A stretch of 42,940 nucleotides of DNA, from the IMG/VR virus record IMGVR_UViG_3300013101_000024, positions 1 through 42,940 of that record; one strand, 5' to 3'. The position numbers and the translations under genes are program-made. The notes beneath the pieces were generated by a model, which was not told where the DNA came from, made no database searches, and was given only the letters and a program-made list of their open reading frames with translations. Of the stretch, positions 41,318 to 42,940 are shown in pieces; position 1 is the first letter of the stretch; each line of letters begins with the position of its first letter. Source of the DNA: a virus.

Positions 41318-41649
41318 TTCCAATCTTCCTGGGGTTGTTCTAACTCTTGATTTACAGTATAATCAAGAGTTATTTCATCTCCAGGTTTGATATCTTTCTG
41401 TGCATGAGACATATATGAACCATCTGAATTTTTTATTGATTGCGCATTAGGGTCATCAGAATGATTTAGATATTTACCAAATTTGGTGATAGTAGTTCCA
41501 GGGGTCATATGAGTATTTATAAAGTCGCCTTTTTTAACACGGTTTTGTGAAAACACTCCATTCCCATGTATAGGAGAAGGTCGTACTTCAAAATTATTAC
41601 TAAGAGGATTACCTTGTAATTCTTCAAGATATTGAGCGATTAAATTCAT
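41314..41649 (-). CDS. Minimal SET-domain protein
   Basis: This is a 111-residue protein. The SET motifs are present: I-H-G-N-G-V-F at 27-33, L-N-H-S at 61-64 (the substrate/cofactor loop with Asn-His), and G-D-E-I-T-L-D-Y at 90-97 (catalytic Tyr and the SAM-binding turn). The length is close to that of the chlorella-virus vSET (about 119 aa), a minimal SET lysine methyltransferase. Its target could be a host protein; SET enzymes methylate lysine side chains. Whether the fold is complete is not certain because the middle loops are short. AGGAT precedes the ATG, and the gene overlaps the 3' end of 40961-41317. Confidence 0.75.
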   Translation of the reverse strand: MNLIAQYLEELQGNPLSNNFEVRPSPIHGNGVFSQNRVKKGDFINTHMTPGTTITKFGKYLNHSDDPNAQSIKNSDGSYMSHAQKDIKPGDEITLDYTVNQELEQPQEDWN

Positions 41650-41671
41650 AATAAATTATCCTATATAAGTT

Positions 41672-41700
41672 TTATTATTTGTTCATAAGATTTATATAGA
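41672..41700. promoter_or_regulatory. Weaker member of the promoter motif family in a divergent gap
   Basis: TTATTATTTGTTCATAAGAT is followed by TTATATAGA in the 62-base divergent gap between 41649 (minus) and 41712 (plus). It differs from the core by an A for the T after GTTC. Direction is uncertain; it is suitable for either gene. Confidence 0.3.
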
Positions 41701-41711
41701 AAGGAGAAAAA

Positions 41712-41870
41712 ATGACTAACTTTTTTAATTGGTTTAAACAAGTATTTACAAAACATTTTTGGATTCAAGAATTTCCAAAAGAATGGCCACCAGAATGTTT
41801 TGATTGTAATTTAACTTATGATGGTTGTTGTAAAGAATGTGATATATTAATTAATTATAAAGAGAAATAA
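41712..41870 (+). CDS. Small Cys-rich protein (52 aa)
   Basis: A strong AAAGGAG lies six bases before the ATG. The 52 residues contain an aromatic N-terminus (MTNFFNWFKQVFTKHFWIQE) and five Cys in the second half (CFDCN ... DGCCKECD), a possible zinc-binding knuckle with pairs C-x2-C and C-C-x2-C. Its stop lies three bases before the helicase ATG, so the two are co-translated. Small zinc proteins next to phage helicases are often regulators, but here the role is unknown. Confidence 0.62.
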   Translation: MTNFFNWFKQVFTKHFWIQEFPKEWPPECFDCNLTYDGCCKECDILINYKEK

Positions 41871-41873
41871 ATT

Positions 41874-42940
41874 ATGTCAATCTTAAGTGGGTTTGAAGTT
41901 AGCAAACCAGAAGGTAGTTTTACTGAGTTTGATGAAATTGTAAATTTGGATTTTGGTATTCATAAAATGAAACCTAATCAAAAACTTGTTTATAGTTACA
42001 TAAACGAAAGATGGTTTATTCTTTCAGAACCACCAGGTGCTGGAAAGTCAACAAGTATTAAATTTGTTGTAAGTGAACTTCTTAGAAAAAATCCAAAATT
42101 AAAAGTTATTATTGCTGTTCCTCAAACATTAATTTCTAAATCTTTTGGTAGTATTATATTAGAATATCCAAATGGTAATAAAGTTGAGTGGGATATATCT
42201 AATAACTTATGTGAAAGAATTGGAAATCTTGATAAAATTGGTGAACTTAATAATTTCATTAATCAAGATGAATTTGGAAATAACCCTGCTGATAGAATAG
42301 CTATAGTTACTCATATAACATTATCAAAATTAAATACTGAAGGAGAAAATTTTAATGATGTAATGTTTATTATTGATGAGGGTCATCATGTTCTTTATCC
42401 AGAAAATGGTGGAACAGAATCAGCAAATAAAATTGGTGTATTAGTTCATTATATAATGAATCAGAAAAAATCAAATGTTAAAATTTGGTTTGCAACAGCA
42501 ACATTTTATCGTGGTGATAAAAGTAACATTATACCTCCAGAAGAAATGGAGAAATTCACTACTTATCATTTACCTTTAGATGAATATTGGAGTAAGTATA
42601 TAAAACATATTCAATCTTTTTCTTATGATTTTGTAATGTATAAAAACAGAGATGTTTTTAGTGAAATCAAAGAAATCTTTAAACAAAAAGGTAAAAGAAA
42701 AACAATCATCTTTTGTCCATACATTGGTTATTTAGTCAATGATATGAATAAACTTCAATTTCGTGATAAAATTATTGAAGTAATTAAAGAAGTATGGGAA
42801 GATTGTAAGTTTTTGGATTTGATTGAAATTGAGAATCGTTATGATAAGAAACAGATTGTTATTAATGATTCAGAAGATTTTGATGTTGTTCTTTCAGTTA
42901 AATTGTTTGATGAAGGAACTGACTGGGTTCAAGCAGAAAG
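41874..42940 (+). CDS. SF2 DEAD/DEAH-type helicase (3' truncated by window)
   Basis: This frame of at least 355 residues is open to the window's right edge. Walker A PPGAGKST spans 53-60. Motif II is DEGH at 168-171 (IIDEGHH), a DEAH variant. Motif III is FATAT near 206-210, and a later VLSVKLFDEGTDW segment has the pattern of motif V. The first 40 residues include a Q-motif-like KPNQKLVYSYI. It is an ATP-dependent nucleic-acid remodelling enzyme, perhaps a T4 UvsW-like branch-migration or replication helicase. The start has only AAAGAGAAAT upstream, so translation probably continues from the Cys-rich gene ending three bases earlier. The C-terminal RecA-like domain is incomplete. Confidence 0.82.
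   Translation, partial: MSILSGFEVSKPEGSFTEFDEIVNLDFGIHKMKPNQKLVYSYINERWFILSEPPGAGKSTSIKFVVSELLRKNPKLKVIIAVPQTLISKSFGSIILEYPNGNKVEWDISNNLCERIGNLDKIGELNNFINQDEFGNNPADRIAIVTHITLSKLNTEGENFNDVMFIIDEGHHVLYPENGGTESANKIGVLVHYIMNQKKSNVKIWFATATFYRGDKSNIIPPEEMEKFTTYHLPLDEYWSKYIKHIQSFSYDFVMYKNRDVFSEIKEIFKQKGKRKTIIFCPYIGYLVNDMNKLQFRDKIIEVIKEVWEDCKFLDLIEIENRYDKKQIVINDSEDFDVVLSVKLFDEGTDWVQAE

Overview
The window is a piece of a large, strongly AT-rich (about 30% G+C by eye) tailed-phage genome with a contractile tail (myovirus, Caudoviricetes). The evidence is a terminase large subunit fragment at the left edge, a tape-measure candidate, a T4 gp48/gp54-like tube initiator, gp6-, gp25- and gp7-like baseplate wedge proteins, tail tube, tail sheath and a long collagen-like fibre. 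Nearly every gene has a Shine-Dalgarno sequence (AAGGAG or AGGAGG type). I see no tRNA, rRNA, CRISPR array or insertion sequence. The host cannot be named. The gene style (GTSGSSG fibre, cyanophage/T4-like structural modules, auxiliary enzymes between virion genes) suggests an uncultivated aquatic or environmental phage, which is an inference.

Layout. (1) 1-6423, plus strand: terminase C-terminus, HExxH metallopeptidase-like protein, tape measure candidate, tube-initiator/baseplate candidate. (2) 6416-15099, minus strand: unknown protein, gp6-like wedge, unknown virion protein, a duplicated twin-CX3C protein, gp25-like wedge, a zinc-ribbon tail-assembly protein with a probable frameshift extension, two small proteins, tail tube, HAD phosphatase. 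(3) 15192-15569, plus strand: one small four-helix membrane protein, closed by a hairpin terminator facing the sheath gene. (4) 15626-31252, minus strand: sheath, virion protein, gp7-like wedge with repeat domains, then small structural genes mixed with HD hydrolase, MscS-like mini membrane protein, 3TM holin-like protein, HNH endonuclease, DUF5675 protein, NlpC/P60-like protein, metallophosphoesterase and a polynucleotide-kinase-like P-loop protein. (5) 31252-39156, minus strand: a 1192-residue Gly-X-Y (Ser/Thr) fibre, preceded directly by a 1425-residue four-module glycosyltransferase/methyltransferase whose C-terminus looks like the TibC/Aah autotransporter heptosyltransferase family. (6) 39183-40616, minus strand: membrane coiled-coil protein and a receiver-PAS protein. 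(7) 40617-42940: a structured 344-base intergenic region, small early-type genes on both strands including a minimal SET-domain protein, and an SF2 helicase running off the right edge.

How they fit together. Regions 1, 2, 4 and 5 build the tail and fibres. The wedge, tube and sheath genes look like co-transcribed late genes, and a recurring intergenic motif (TAGAACAAA read on the minus strand) lies 20-50 bases before several minus-strand starts, so it is a candidate late promoter element. The most interesting unit is the large glycosyltransferase next to a fibre made of hundreds of Ser/Thr-rich Gly-X-Y triplets: together they could be a phage-encoded O-glycosylation system for its own collagen-like fibre. 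Also notable are the duplicated twin-CX3C protein, the likely +1/-2 frameshift in a tail-assembly gene, and a phage-borne receiver-PAS signalling protein.
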